This document shows, in pieces, positions 54,339-63,488 of a DNA stretch of 64,000 nt. A model generated the notes under the pieces. That model was not told the DNA's origin, did not search any database, and worked only from the letters and a program-made list of their open reading frames with translations. Every line of letters starts with the position of its first letter. The stretch's first letter is position 1. Origin of the DNA: Vibrio sp. FE10 (GTDB lineage Bacteria > Pseudomonadota > Gammaproteobacteria > Enterobacterales > Vibrionaceae); NCBI RefSeq assembly GCF_030297155.1, contig NZ_AP028068.1:1860001-1924000 (forward strand), written 5' to 3'. Both the position numbers and the translations under genes were made by a program.

Positions 54339-54833
54339 TTAGCTTTCCAACCATACTTTATGGCTAGAAACTTGATCTTGTGCCCAAAATTCGTGTAACT
54401 GTTTAGCAAACCCAATAGCGTCTTGGTCATGCTGGTTTACGACATCTGAGATCAGCACTGAATCGTCAGTCGCAGTAACAATCGCACTCGCCACTACATC
54501 GCCATTCTTGGTGCCTACATATAGTTCATGCTCATCTGACAACATTATCTGGCTTAAGAACTCTAAAATATGCGCTCTTTCGCTTTCATCTTGATACGCG
54601 CTAGCTTGGTTAAGCGAGAACAGAACCGTCAGTTTATGAAAGTCGACTTTGTGTAATTCGTCTAGTTGAGTAGGTGTTTGATCTTGCGGGAGGAGTTGAT
54701 ACGTTTTCTGAGGAAGCTTGCTTTTATAGAGGTCTCGACCGAGAAGGCTCTCTTTTGCGGGGTACGCAATGTCGAGTTGGCTGAACAGCCATTGGTTTTT
54801 CTTGTGTGCATTTTCAGGTATTTCGTTATTCAT
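54339..54833 (-). CDS. Hypothetical protein, possibly acetyltransferase-like, 164 residues
   Basis: ATG 54833 is chosen over a TTG at 54863 because the longer form would run into the upstream lipoprotein gene. The product is soluble and acidic. The middle part (LFSLNQASAY...HILEFLSQIM, then ELYVGTKNGDVVASAIVTATDD) has the strand order of GNAT acetyltransferases but lacks a clear acetyl-CoA loop, so this is only a suggestion. It lies 17 bases after a small lipoprotein gene and 60 bases before the HD-GYP gene. Confidence 0.55.
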   Translation of the reverse strand: MNNEIPENAHKKNQWLFSQLDIAYPAKESLLGRDLYKSKLPQKTYQLLPQDQTPTQLDELHKVDFHKLTVLFSLNQASAYQDESERAHILEFLSQIMLSDEHELYVGTKNGDVVASAIVTATDDSVLISDVVNQHDQDAIGFAKQLHEFWAQDQVSSHKVWLES

Positions 54834-54850
54834 TCTATTAGTACCTACGT

Positions 54851-54967
54851 TTAGTATCCCCAAATATCACAGTTATTTGGAAGACATATGGTCGACTGAG
54901 GTGCCGAGCTACAAGCAGAGAGCATACAGAGCATGACCAAGGCCAACAAGTACTTTAAATGCTTCAT
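54851..54967 (-). CDS. Small lipoprotein, 38 residues
   Basis: A short ORF beginning MKHLKYLLALVMLCMLSAC: a basic start, hydrophobic core and lipobox LSAC, lipid Cys19, then SSAPQST and a tail with two further Cys (ICLPNNCDIWGY). Ser at +1/+2 favours the outer membrane. GGAG lies 10 bases before the ATG. Its stop is 17 bases ahead of the next gene, so the two are likely co-transcribed. No known family. Confidence 0.6.
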   Translation of the reverse strand: MKHLKYLLALVMLCMLSACSSAPQSTICLPNNCDIWGY

Positions 54968-55081
54968 ATTTTTCATTCTCCAACAACATCCTTTAAGAAC
55001 TCGGTGAAAAGCTCTACACTCGTATTCAAGCTTTCAATATTCCTATAGTAAACAGAACTATATAAATAAAAAGGACTTCTT

Positions 55082-55558
55082 ATGAAAAAAGCCTTAATAG
55101 CAGTTGGTATCATGACATTGTTGGCTGGCTGCTCAGACAACGAGGTTGGCGACGTTTCTCTTGGTTTCTTCACAATGAAGGATATCAAGATGTCTTCTTT
55201 AGACGACGATAAGATCGCGGGTGTAACTTGTCATATCGCATCCATCGAAGCGAACCTTAGCCTATCGGATCCAAGTGATAGCTCAATCTCTTGTCGTCAA
55301 ACCGGTGAAATCACCCCTGAAATGATTGCTCAAATAGATAAGAGTAAATCAGGTGAAGTGGTATTTAAGAAATCGAAAAGTATCTTTTTCAAAACAATGA
55401 AAGTTCGCCGCATCTACGACGCAGAGAATCAATCATTGCTCTACTTGTCTTACACCACTAAAGAAACAGAGGGTAGCTTCAAACACAGCCTTTCCACTGT
55501 TCCTCTATGGGGTACAAAGGCTTACGTTGATCCTGCTACGTTAGTCCCTACGGAATAA
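55082..55558 (+). CDS. creA: CreA-family lipoprotein
   Basis: A 158-residue protein of the CreA family: FFTMKDIKMSSLDDDKIAGVTCHIAS in parts (DDDKIAGVTCHI), LSDPSDSSISCRQTG, VVFKKSKSIFFKTMKVRRIYD, YLSYTTKETEGSFKHSLSTVPL. Unlike E. coli CreA, it begins with a lipoprotein signal (LLAGC, Cys17). The function of CreA is unknown; in E. coli it is the first gene of creABCD, but no creBCD is nearby here. Confidence 0.85.
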   Translation: MKKALIAVGIMTLLAGCSDNEVGDVSLGFFTMKDIKMSSLDDDKIAGVTCHIASIEANLSLSDPSDSSISCRQTGEITPEMIAQIDKSKSGEVVFKKSKSIFFKTMKVRRIYDAENQSLLYLSYTTKETEGSFKHSLSTVPLWGTKAYVDPATLVPTE

Positions 55559-55563
55559 TGAGC

Positions 55564-55600
55564 TTGAATCACCTGTACAGACATTGTGCAGGTGATTCAA
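55564..55600. terminator. Perfect 12-bp hairpin after creA
   Basis: TTGAATCACCTG and CAGGTGATTCAA pair exactly around a 13-base loop, 5 bases after the creA stop. No T run follows, so it may stabilise the mRNA end rather than terminate alone. Confidence 0.5.
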
Positions 55601-55674
55601 AATGTAATAAAAATGAAAGAAACAGAAACAAAATGTGATATCATGCGGCAAAATTTTTTCACTGTATTTTTCAT

Positions 55675-56979
55675 ATGAAGTTTCCTGGACAGCGTAAATC
55701 TAAGCACTATTTTCCAACTCACGCCCGTGATCCGTTGGTCAACCAAATTCAACAAACGCCTAAGTTGCATCGCGCGACTATTGTCGGCGTAGGTCAAACT
55801 ATTGTTGATATCGAAGCCCGTGTTGACAACGCGTTCCTTGAAAAATACGAACTGAGTAAAGGTCACTCGCTTGTACTGGAAGAAAGTAAAGCCGATGCCC
55901 TGTACGAAGAGCTAGTTGAACGTGGTTTGATCACGCATCAGTACCCTGGCGATACCATTGGTAATACGCTGCACAACTACTCTGTTCTTGCAGACAGCAA
56001 ATCGGTTCTGCTTGGCGTTATGTCTAAGAAAATCGAAGTAGGCTCGTTTGGTTACCGCTACCTTTGCCGTACCTCTTCTCGCATGAACTTAAACCACCTA
56101 CAAACAGTTGATGGTCCAATTGGTCGTTGTTACACGCTGATTACCGAAGATGGCGAACGTACGTTTGCGATCAACGAAGGACACATGAATCAACTGCTTC
56201 CTGAAAGTATTCCTGAGCAAATTTTCGAAAAAGCATCTGCATTGGTTGTATCTTCATACCTAATGCGCGGCAAGCCTGAAGATCCAATGCCAAAAGCCGT
56301 ACAAAAAGCGATTGAATATGCGAAAGCACACAATGTGCCTGTTGTACTGACGCTTGGTACTAAATACGTGATCGAAGGTAATGCTGAATGGTGGCAAGAA
56401 TACCTGAAAGAGAACGTCACTATCGTCGCTATGAACGAAGACGAAGGTGAAGCACTAACCGGTGAAAAAGATCCATTACTTGCAGCGAATAAAGCGCTTG
56501 AATGGGTTGACCTTGTTTTATGTACCGCTGGCCCTATTGGCCTGTACATGGCAGGTTACACGGACGAACTAGCGAAACGTGAAACCACACTGCCACTGTT
56601 ACCGGGTAACATCCCTGAGTTCAACAAGTTTGAATTTAGCCGTGCTATGCGTAAGCAAGACTGTGTAGACCCAGTAAAAGTGTACTCTCACATTGGCCCT
56701 TACCTTGGTGGTCCACTTGAGATTAAGAACACCAATGGCGCAGGCGACGGTGCACTTTCTGCACTGCTACACGATATGGCAGCGAACAGCTACCACCACG
56801 TGAATGTGCCAAACTCAGAGAAACACGAGCACGCTTGTCTAACGTACTCGTCATTGTCTCAAATTTGTAAGTATGCCAACCGTGTAAGCTACGAGGTATT
56901 GACTCAACACTCACCTCGCCTTTCTCGTGCCCTACCGGAACGTGAAGATAGCTTAGAAGAAACATACTGGGATCGTTAA
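55675..56979 (+). CDS. gsk: Inosine-guanosine kinase Gsk
   Basis: A 434-residue PfkB-family kinase that phosphorylates inosine and guanosine in purine salvage. The N-terminal segment MKFPGQRKSKHYFPTHARDP and the VGVGQTIVDIEA strand are typical of Gsk; PfkB motif II appears as NTNGAGDGALSALL with the catalytic Asp. Length matches E. coli Gsk (434). The next gene, fhs, supplies 10-formyl-THF for purine synthesis and carries a PurR box, so this stretch has a purine theme. Own terminator downstream. Confidence 0.95.
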   Translation: MKFPGQRKSKHYFPTHARDPLVNQIQQTPKLHRATIVGVGQTIVDIEARVDNAFLEKYELSKGHSLVLEESKADALYEELVERGLITHQYPGDTIGNTLHNYSVLADSKSVLLGVMSKKIEVGSFGYRYLCRTSSRMNLNHLQTVDGPIGRCYTLITEDGERTFAINEGHMNQLLPESIPEQIFEKASALVVSSYLMRGKPEDPMPKAVQKAIEYAKAHNVPVVLTLGTKYVIEGNAEWWQEYLKENVTIVAMNEDEGEALTGEKDPLLAANKALEWVDLVLCTAGPIGLYMAGYTDELAKRETTLPLLPGNIPEFNKFEFSRAMRKQDCVDPVKVYSHIGPYLGGPLEIKNTNGAGDGALSALLHDMAANSYHHVNVPNSEKHEHACLTYSSLSQICKYANRVSYEVLTQHSPRLSRALPEREDSLEETYWDR

Positions 56980-57040
56980 TCGATCCTATTAGGTTGTCTA
57001 CTGGTTGAGGTTAACGCCTAGTTAGATTACCCATTTATCG

Positions 57041-57067
57041 AAGGGCTGCTATATGCAGCCCTTTTTG
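57041..57067 (+). terminator. Terminator of gsk
   Basis: AAGGGCTGC and GCAGCCCTT around TATAT, followed by TTTG. Confidence 0.9.
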
Positions 57068-57225
57068 TATTCGTTATTTATGCAAACACAATTAAAGGTA
57101 ATCAAATCGAATATTTTGCTTGTTTAAGATTTGATCTCGCGCAATGACTCTTTAGATCTGTTATCTTCCAGCACATAATTCGTGTGGTTTGCCTTTACTT
57201 GGCAAAATTATACAGTACTATCGCC

Positions 57226-57241
57226 ACGCAAACGTTTACGT
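57226..57241. promoter_or_regulatory. PurR operator upstream of fhs
   Basis: ACGCAAACGTTTACGT fits the PurR consensus (ACGCAAACGTTTNCGT) at all informative positions. It lies 33 bases before the fhs start codon, downstream of a possible promoter (TTGCCT, 16 bases, TACAGT). Confidence 0.75.
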
Positions 57242-57273
57242 ACCACCTTTCGGTTCTGATATAAGGATCAAAT

Positions 57274-59022
57274 ATGCTATCTGATATTGATATTTGTCGC
57301 TCTACTCCCCTTAAAAACATCAGTGAGGTTGCTGAACAAGCAGGCCTGAATCAAGATGAACATCAACCGCTAGGACTCCATAAGTCTAAGGTTTCTTTAA
57401 GCTCCCTTGAACGCCTGTCTGGGCAACAAGACGGCAAATTGATCGTTGTGACTGCTATTACACCTACGCCACTCGGTGAAGGTAAAACAGTCACCACAAT
57501 TGGTCTTGCACAAGGTCTCGCTAAAATTAACCAATCTGCGATGGCGTGTATTCGTCAACCTTCTATGGGGCCAGTATTTGGTGTCAAAGGCGGTGCTGCT
57601 GGCGGTGGTTATTCTCAAGTGGCGCCAATGGAGCAGTTAAACCTCCACCTAACTGGCGACATTCATGCAGTGACAGCAGCTCATAACCTCGCCTCTGCCG
57701 CTATTGACGCTCGTTTGTATCATGAGCAACGTGAAGGATTAGAAGCCTTTGAAGCACGCTCTGGCTTAAAAGCGCTAGATATAGACCCAAGCAGAATCGT
57801 TTGGCGACGCGTGCTCGACCATAATGATCGTGCACTGCGCATGATCACTGTCGGTAAGAACGAGGCAGACAAAACAATCAACGGTTTTGAACGCGAAGAT
57901 GGCTTTGATATCTCGGCCGCTTCAGAGCTCATGGCCATTCTTGCGTTAGCTGACGACCTTCAAGACCTGCGCAAGCGTATTGGTCGTGTGGTACTCGCTT
58001 ATAACCACCAAAGCATGCCATTAACCGCAGATGACTTCAACGTTGCAGGCGCAATGACCGTAACAATGAAAGATTCAATTGAACCAACATTAATGCAAAC
58101 ACTTGAAGGGGTGCCAACGTTGATTCACGCAGGGCCTTTCGCAAACATTGCACATGGTAACTCTTCAATCATTGCCGATAAGATTGCTCTCAAACTGAGT
58201 GATTTTGTTGTGACTGAAGGCGGTTTCGGCTCCGACATGGGTTTTGAAAAAGCGTGCAACATCAAGGTTAAAGCATCGAATAAAAAACCTGATTGCGCAG
58301 TGATCGTCGCAACACTACGTGGCCTAAAAGCTAACTCAGGCTTATACGATTTAAGACCGGGTACAGCATTGCCAGAGTCAATCTTCAATGATGACCAAAA
58401 CGCCCTTATCGCTGGCTTTGAGAATCTAAAATGGCACATCAACAACGTTAAGCAATACCAAGTGCCTGCCGTTGTCGCCATCAACCAATTCCCACAAGAC
58501 TCGATTCAAGAATTGAACACGTTGAAACAGCTGATCACCGATTTTGATCCGAATGTGACCGTTGAAATCAGCGAAGCTTTTGGTAAAGGCGGCGAAGGTG
58601 CGACGTTGTTAGCTCAAGCCGTGGTCAATGCTTGTGAAAGCGAGAGCGACTTTAAACCGCTTTATGAGTCGGAGCAGAGCTTAGAAGAAAAGCTAATGGC
58701 AGTTGCCGAGGTCGGTTATGGTGCAGCAAGTATTTCGCTATCACCTTTAGCGAGGAAACAACTCGCTGAATTCAATCAACATGGATACAGCAACCTGTCA
58801 GTGTGTTTGGCAAAGACACCGCTATCTATTTCGACAGAAGCACAAGTTAAAGGCGCGCCTACCCAGTTTGATGTACCCGTTAGAGAACTGAAGCTTTGTG
58901 CCGGAGCAGGTTTCATCTACGCTTTGTGTGGCAATGTAATGACCATGCCTGGCTTACCGGATAAACCAGCTTTCATGTCTCTCGACATCGATGCCAATGG
59001 CAACATTATCGGATTAAGCTGA
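57274..59022 (+). CDS. fhs: Formate-tetrahydrofolate ligase
   Basis: A 582-residue ATP-dependent enzyme that makes 10-formyl-THF from formate and THF. The P-loop region reads [20 protein letters not shown] (residues about 65-84), followed by [20 protein letters not shown] and later [23 protein letters not shown] and [19 protein letters not shown]. Length is somewhat above the common 556-560. The PurR box suggests repression when purines are plentiful; 10-formyl-THF feeds purine synthesis. Start ATG 57274 has AAGGA 8 bases upstream. Confidence 0.95.
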   Translation: MLSDIDICRSTPLKNISEVAEQAGLNQDEHQPLGLHKSKVSLSSLERLSGQQDGKLIVVTAITPTPLGEGKTVTTIGLAQGLAKINQSAMACIRQPSMGPVFGVKGGAAGGGYSQVAPMEQLNLHLTGDIHAVTAAHNLASAAIDARLYHEQREGLEAFEARSGLKALDIDPSRIVWRRVLDHNDRALRMITVGKNEADKTINGFEREDGFDISAASELMAILALADDLQDLRKRIGRVVLAYNHQSMPLTADDFNVAGAMTVTMKDSIEPTLMQTLEGVPTLIHAGPFANIAHGNSSIIADKIALKLSDFVVTEGGFGSDMGFEKACNIKVKASNKKPDCAVIVATLRGLKANSGLYDLRPGTALPESIFNDDQNALIAGFENLKWHINNVKQYQVPAVVAINQFPQDSIQELNTLKQLITDFDPNVTVEISEAFGKGGEGATLLAQAVVNACESESDFKPLYESEQSLEEKLMAVAEVGYGAASISLSPLARKQLAEFNQHGYSNLSVCLAKTPLSISTEAQVKGAPTQFDVPVRELKLCAGAGFIYALCGNVMTMPGLPDKPAFMSLDIDANGNIIGLS

Positions 59023-59349
59023 TTTATTGATTCACTAATTCTTTATAATTCATCAATAAACGCAGTTACATGTTAACTGCGCTTATTGGCAGTTCTGCAA
59101 TAGAATCCCTATTGAACCCAATATACTTCCACCAAACCGAACGACCATCAGCAACCCCAAAACACTTAATTAAACACAAACGGATCTGCAAAGTTTTCGT
59201 GGTACTTAATTGTCCAACTGGCAAGCTTAATTGCAAAAAGTTGCACTAAAACCATGATTATATGCAAAGCTTGTTTTAAGTTCTGGGTCAAGATCACATT
59301 AAAAACCCCATAAAATATATAGTATTGCGCTGATTCTTTGAGGACAGTG
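59023..59349. other. Spacer between fhs and the GGDEF gene, with hairpin
   Basis: 327 bases. At 59054-59088 CAATAA/TTATTG and CGCAGTTA/TAACTGCG stack into a long hairpin after fhs, lacking a T run on the plus strand. The rest is A/T-rich with the promoter of the next gene; the minus-strand ORF in this area looks spurious. Confidence 0.45.
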
Positions 59350-61254
59350 ATGAATACGAGTATAAAAAAACTAGTCAGCCAATTTCTATGTACCATTTTT
59401 GCCCTAGGACTAGTCCCTGCCCTCTATATTAACTCTGAGTTTGATCGGATAGATGCTCAGCACACGCTAAATATTAAGCAATCAAGTCAAAACCAAATTG
59501 AATACAGCTTCCACGAGCTTTCTGTCATCGTGGAGCAGATATCTAACTCCGTTCCCTCTATAGCAAATTCACAAACCCTTCTTCGTGCCATTGAAGAACC
59601 CTCAACGATTCACAAAGAAACGCTGCAAGACTTGTGGGTGATGCTTGCTCGCGGACAAAAATATTACTCACAACTTCGTTATCTCGATATCCAAGGAAAT
59701 GAAGTGTTCCGCATCAACTACAAAGACAACCAAGCCACAGTCGTTGCAGACAAGGAACTGCAAAACAAATCAGCGCGCAGTTACTTCGATACTCTTCAAA
59801 AATTAGACATTGGGCAAGTTAGTTCAAATGGTATCGATCTAGAAGTCGAAAACGGTGAAATAGTTCATCCGTTAATACCGGCTCTTCGTATCATGACGCC
59901 TGTGACGTCAAAAAATCGCATCATTGGTTACTTTATTGCAAACCTCAATATGCTTGAGATTTATGATCGCCTGCATTATCAAATCGGAACATCGTCTGCT
60001 GTTCCGGTACTCCTGAATAAAACAGGCCATGTCATCATGGGTCCCGACCCAGAAGAATCATTTGGTCATGTTCTTGAGTCTCGTGCTGACATCACTTACG
60101 CCAAGCGCTATCCAGAGTTATGGGAAGCAATTAAAGACAACACGTCCTCTAGCTATTTTGATGGCGAAAACTGGTATTTCCACTCGGATATCAGCCCTAA
60201 GATAGATCAGTTTGAAGGGCCTATTTATATGGTTCTTCACGTTAAAAACCATCAGTTTAATAACCAGTATCAGCAAGAACACCACGCTATCATCGTACAG
60301 ATCATTACCTTAACGATACTGATATCAATGATTTCTGCTGGGTTTGTGCTGTGGAATCGAAACCACAAGAAGAACAGCATTGATAGCCAACTTGCTAAAG
60401 CAGCAATGAATGGTATGTCGGCCTTGGTCATCACCGATAGAAACAACCGAATAATCAAAGTAAACCAAGAGTTTACCCGCGTAAGTGGTTACAGCCTGGA
60501 AGATGTAAAAGGTCACCAACCTTCTATGTTTGCCTCTGGTCGCTACAATCAAGAATTCTACATAAAGATGTGGAGCATTATTACTAAGACTGGAGTATGG
60601 GAAGGTGAAGTGGTAAATCGCCGCAAAGACGGTTCTCTGATCACTGAAATACTACGAATCCAAACGATTAAAGACTCAAAAGATGTGATTCAGTTTTATG
60701 TCGCGTCATTTGTCGATATAAGCAAACACAAAGAACTTGAGAATAAACTGAGAAACCTAAGTGAAAAAGATTCGTTAGCAGGCTGTTGGAACCGTCGCAA
60801 GTTCGATCTTGAGCTGCGCGATGAATGCTCTCGTGTTAATCGTTACCCTACTCGCGAGCAGTCTTGTTTAGCTATCTTGGATATTGACTACTTCAAACGC
60901 ATTAATGACCGATTTGGGCATGACTACGGAGACCGAGTCATTCAAACGGTCGCTAAAGTGCTCCAGCGCGAATGTCGCGAAACCGATTTTGTTGCTCGTA
61001 TTGGTGGAGAAGAGTTTGGTGTTATTCTGCCTCACACTTCAACAGAAGAAGCTGAATACGTCCTTAACAGGTTGAGAGTCGCTGTCAGTCTTGAGCTCGA
61101 CAACGTAGTGACTGTGAGTGGCGGAATCACTAACATCACCAGCGATCCTGCTCTTAACTACAAGTGCGCCGATTTAGCGTTATATGAGGCCAAAGCGGCA
61201 GGTCGAAACAAAGTCTGTTTATTTCTAGACAAAGAAATGAGCGAAATCGCCTAG
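59350..61254 (+). CDS. Membrane diguanylate cyclase (Cache-PAS-GGDEF)
   Basis: ATG 59350 with AGGA 5 bases upstream is chosen (a TTG start lies at 59338). The 634-residue protein has one helix (about 10-30), a periplasmic dCache-like sensor (about 35-310), a second helix (about 318-338), a PAS domain (about 350-460, with VITDRNNRIIKVNQEFTRVSGY in part), and a GGDEF domain. The active site reads GGEEF (552-556), and an inhibitory site RETD stands five residues before it (543-546). Synthesis of c-di-GMP with product inhibition is expected. Confidence 0.92.
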   Translation: MNTSIKKLVSQFLCTIFALGLVPALYINSEFDRIDAQHTLNIKQSSQNQIEYSFHELSVIVEQISNSVPSIANSQTLLRAIEEPSTIHKETLQDLWVMLARGQKYYSQLRYLDIQGNEVFRINYKDNQATVVADKELQNKSARSYFDTLQKLDIGQVSSNGIDLEVENGEIVHPLIPALRIMTPVTSKNRIIGYFIANLNMLEIYDRLHYQIGTSSAVPVLLNKTGHVIMGPDPEESFGHVLESRADITYAKRYPELWEAIKDNTSSSYFDGENWYFHSDISPKIDQFEGPIYMVLHVKNHQFNNQYQQEHHAIIVQIITLTILISMISAGFVLWNRNHKKNSIDSQLAKAAMNGMSALVITDRNNRIIKVNQEFTRVSGYSLEDVKGHQPSMFASGRYNQEFYIKMWSIITKTGVWEGEVVNRRKDGSLITEILRIQTIKDSKDVIQFYVASFVDISKHKELENKLRNLSEKDSLAGCWNRRKFDLELRDECSRVNRYPTREQSCLAILDIDYFKRINDRFGHDYGDRVIQTVAKVLQRECRETDFVARIGGEEFGVILPHTSTEEAEYVLNRLRVAVSLELDNVVTVSGGITNITSDPALNYKCADLALYEAKAAGRNKVCLFLDKEMSEIA

Positions 61255-61344
61255 CAAAAATCTACACCGTCCTGCTAGGCTTTAATCAGACCGAGAGCCA
61301 TTGACTTAGCAGCCTTATCTTTCAGTAACATCACAATTTAGCAA

Positions 61345-61950
61345 TCAGCTTGGTGCAGGATAGAACTCTAACTTATTCCCTTCGACCACCAGAATACAAT
61401 CCATATTCGCCGCATGAGCAGCCTGCTTACCAAGATTAGTATCTTCAAACACAACACATTGCTTGGGTTGCAATCCCATACCGAAACACGCGTCCAAGAA
61501 GGTATCTGGATTTGGCTTATGGTTCTTCACATCTGTTGCTGTCACTAAAATATCCAGCTTGCTCAAGATATCCGTTTTATCTAATAGCTGTTCTGCGCTT
61601 TTACGCTGGCTGCCTGTCCCTACCGCTATTTTCTTGTTGCCTAGATGTTCTATTAGAAGAGAATGCGTACAAGGAATAATATCTCCTTTGTCTTCAATCG
61701 CCGCAAACGACGCCATCTTAAACGTAGATACCGCTTGTGGGTCGAGTGACAAACCGTATTTACTGTTCACCTCACCCGCGATCTTATAACTCGGCATGCC
61801 ACCTAAGCTGTGCAGCCAAGATGCTTCGAAATGAAAGCCGAACTCTTCAGCCGTTTGCTGCCATGCTTTTACATGTGCTGGCATTGTATCGATCAACGTA
61901 CCGTCCATATCAAAGATTAATCCTTCATACGCCGTTAAATCTATTTTCAT
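61345..61950 (-). CDS. HAD phosphatase, beta-phosphoglucomutase-like (YqaB-type)
   Basis: ATG 61950 is chosen; an in-frame GTG at 61962 is possible. The 201-residue enzyme shows DMDGTLIDTMPAH, the GMPSYKIAGE cap segment, GTGSQRKSAEQLL, NHKPNPDTFLDA and FEDTNLGKQAAHAA. The cap and motif set match YqaB (fructose-1-phosphate phosphatase) and beta-phosphoglucomutases. Without a sugar operon nearby, a broad sugar-phosphate phosphatase is most likely. Confidence 0.85.
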   Translation of the reverse strand: MKIDLTAYEGLIFDMDGTLIDTMPAHVKAWQQTAEEFGFHFEASWLHSLGGMPSYKIAGEVNSKYGLSLDPQAVSTFKMASFAAIEDKGDIIPCTHSLLIEHLGNKKIAVGTGSQRKSAEQLLDKTDILSKLDILVTATDVKNHKPNPDTFLDACFGMGLQPKQCVVFEDTNLGKQAAHAANMDCILVVEGNKLEFYPAPS

Positions 61951-62037
61951 CACTGCTACCACTCTTTAAGAAAGTTACTGATACCATAACCAATATTCAG
62001 TATCATGACCCCATATTACCGTTCAAAATGGAAGTTT

Positions 62038-62448
62038 ATGTTACAAATATCTAACTCTGTTTCGATTCAAGACTGGGAACTTCAGTTAACCGCGATCAGA
62101 GCACAAGGAGCCGGCGGCCAAAACGTCAATAAAGTATCGAGCGCGATACATTTACGTTTTGACATCAAGCACTCCACCCTACCTGATTTCTATAAAGAAA
62201 AACTCCTATCGCACAAAGATAGCCGTATTACTAAAGATGGCGTGATTATCATTAAGGCGCAGCAGTATAGAACTCAAGAACAAAACCGTGATGATGCTTT
62301 GGTGCGTTTGAAAGAACTGATCTTGGAAGCAACAAAGGTTCAAAAAGTAAGACGAGCAACTAAGCCGACGCGTGGCTCTCAGAAAAGACGTTTAGAAGGT
62401 AAGAAGCAAAGAAGTACCACCAAACAACTGCGTGGAAGAGTAGAATAA
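62038..62448 (+). CDS. arfB: Alternative ribosome-rescue factor ArfB (YaeJ)
   Basis: ATG 62038 is chosen; it has GGA 5 bases upstream, and the family begins close to this point. The 136-residue peptidyl-tRNA hydrolase carries GAGGQNVNK with the catalytic GGQ (26-28) and a basic C-terminal tail (RATKPTRGSQKRRLEGKK in part, then RSTTKQLRGR), which enters the empty mRNA channel of stalled ribosomes. It rescues non-stop complexes. A nested inverted repeat begins at its stop codon. Confidence 0.93.
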   Translation: MLQISNSVSIQDWELQLTAIRAQGAGGQNVNKVSSAIHLRFDIKHSTLPDFYKEKLLSHKDSRITKDGVIIIKAQQYRTQEQNRDDALVRLKELILEATKVQKVRRATKPTRGSQKRRLEGKKQRSTTKQLRGRVE

Positions 62449-62489
62449 TTGTTTCATGTCCCCCAGTGACCACGTCACCCATGAAACAA
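62449..62489. repeat. Nested inverted repeat after arfB
   Basis: Outer arms TTGTTTCATG (62449-62458) and CATGAAACAA (62480-62489) pair perfectly; inside, GTGAC and GTCAC pair around CAC. It begins at the base after the arfB stop. No T run follows. Confidence 0.65.
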
Positions 62490-62542
62490 CCGCTCTAACT
62501 CTATTTATTTAAATAAAAGACGACACCGATTAGACCAAATCG

Positions 62543-62860
62543 CTACGGCTGTTTTTTGACCGACAAAATCAGTTTGATCAACAACATTCTCTCTTCGCTG
62601 GTCAGTAAACGACTGACAGCTGCAACATCTTCCGCCGTGGCTTGCGTTGCACCAACAATATCTAGCACGACATCCAAATCCGTCACTTTTAAGGTTCTTG
62701 TTATAGAACGATACTGAGACATTTTGATGTCAGCTTCCCCTCGCTCAATACGTTGATAGGTTTTTAAACTCATTCCTGCACTTGAGGCTAACTTCTCTTG
62801 CGACAAATTGGCTTGCTTCCTGCGCTCAATCAGCGCCATGACGATGGGCTCTTGTGACAT
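62543..62860 (-). CDS. XRE-family helix-turn-helix regulator
   Basis: A 105-residue protein with a Cro/CI-type HTH at residues about 10-65 (LSQEKLASSAGMSLKTYQRIERG in parts, QEKLASSAGMS and TYQRIERGEAD) and a short helical C-terminus (LLTSEERMLLIKLILSVKKQ). Its target is unknown; genes nearby do not form an obvious toxin-antitoxin pair, although the 108-residue ORF upstream in the other direction is divergent. Confidence 0.8.
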   Translation of the reverse strand: MSQEPIVMALIERRKQANLSQEKLASSAGMSLKTYQRIERGEADIKMSQYRSITRTLKVTDLDVVLDIVGATQATAEDVAAVSRLLTSEERMLLIKLILSVKKQP

Positions 62861-63061
62861 GAGCTTCTCCTAACTAGACAGTTATGACCTAAATTCAGCA
62901 AGAAGCAGACCATATTGACTCGTAACGGTTTACATACGCCATCAAAGGCATATTATGCGATTATTAAAAAACGTTACGTTTCATAAACTTTCACACTTTG
63001 ATCGGTCGTGGACGTGCAGGCTAGTAAACTTGATTACTCAAGTGTTGGGAAATAATAGAAA

Positions 63062-63388
63062 TTGCAAATTGCGAATAACAAAGACGTCAAATTGGAAATT
63101 GCGAATCGTTATACATTGGCATTTCCTTGCATAAAGCACGCTTTAGAATCAGAGAATACCCGCAGTCAAATTATCGCGGTACAGCATAGGCTACTCACCT
63201 ATAAAGAAGTGTTGTTGCACGGGAACATGTTGGAAGATAAGGAATTAAAACGGGCTTTTTCTGCATTAAACCCAAGCGAAAAAGGTGTCGCGCAAGGTGG
63301 TATCAAAAGCATCAATGATGCAATAAAAGAAATGGATGAGATTCTAGAAAGGTACAGCCGAAAAGCGGTTGTAGAACTAAGCAGCTAA
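63062..63388 (+). CDS. Hypothetical helical protein, about 108 residues
   Basis: No ATG is available near the 5' end; TTG 63062 or TTG 63092 would serve. The coding start lies in a short direct repeat (AAATTGCGAAT twice, 31 bases apart), giving QIAN and EIAN. The product is polar and largely helical (VQHRLLTYKEVLLHGN, LKRAFSALNP, SINDAIKEMDEILERYS). Family not recognised. It is divergent from the XRE regulator and has no close partner. Confidence 0.5.
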   Translation: MQIANNKDVKLEIANRYTLAFPCIKHALESENTRSQIIAVQHRLLTYKEVLLHGNMLEDKELKRAFSALNPSEKGVAQGGIKSINDAIKEMDEILERYSRKAVVELSS

Positions 63389-63432
63389 GTAACTAAGCGG
63401 GTAAATGACTAAACAGATAAACCTGCAGAGAT

Positions 63433-63471
63433 AAAAAAGTCGACGCTATAGTTAGATAAAGCGTCGACTTG
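63433..63471 (-). terminator. Terminator of the protease gene
   Basis: AAGTCGACGCT and AGCGTCGACTT pair over 11 bp; TTTTTTATC follows on the minus strand. It also lies after the 108-residue gene on the plus strand. Confidence 0.85.
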
Positions 63472-63488
63472 TTCAAAACATTGAAGTT

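Noticed and set aside
59166..59396. 76-residue hydrophobic ORF on the minus strand
   Set aside because: It overlaps the start of the diguanylate cyclase gene and the A/T-rich promoter; hydrophobicity follows from T-rich sequence, and there is no good ribosome site.
62955..63131. 58-residue plus-strand ORF starting at ATG 62955
   Set aside because: It overlaps the 108-residue ORF in another frame and has no ribosome site; the longer helical ORF is more plausible though itself uncertain.
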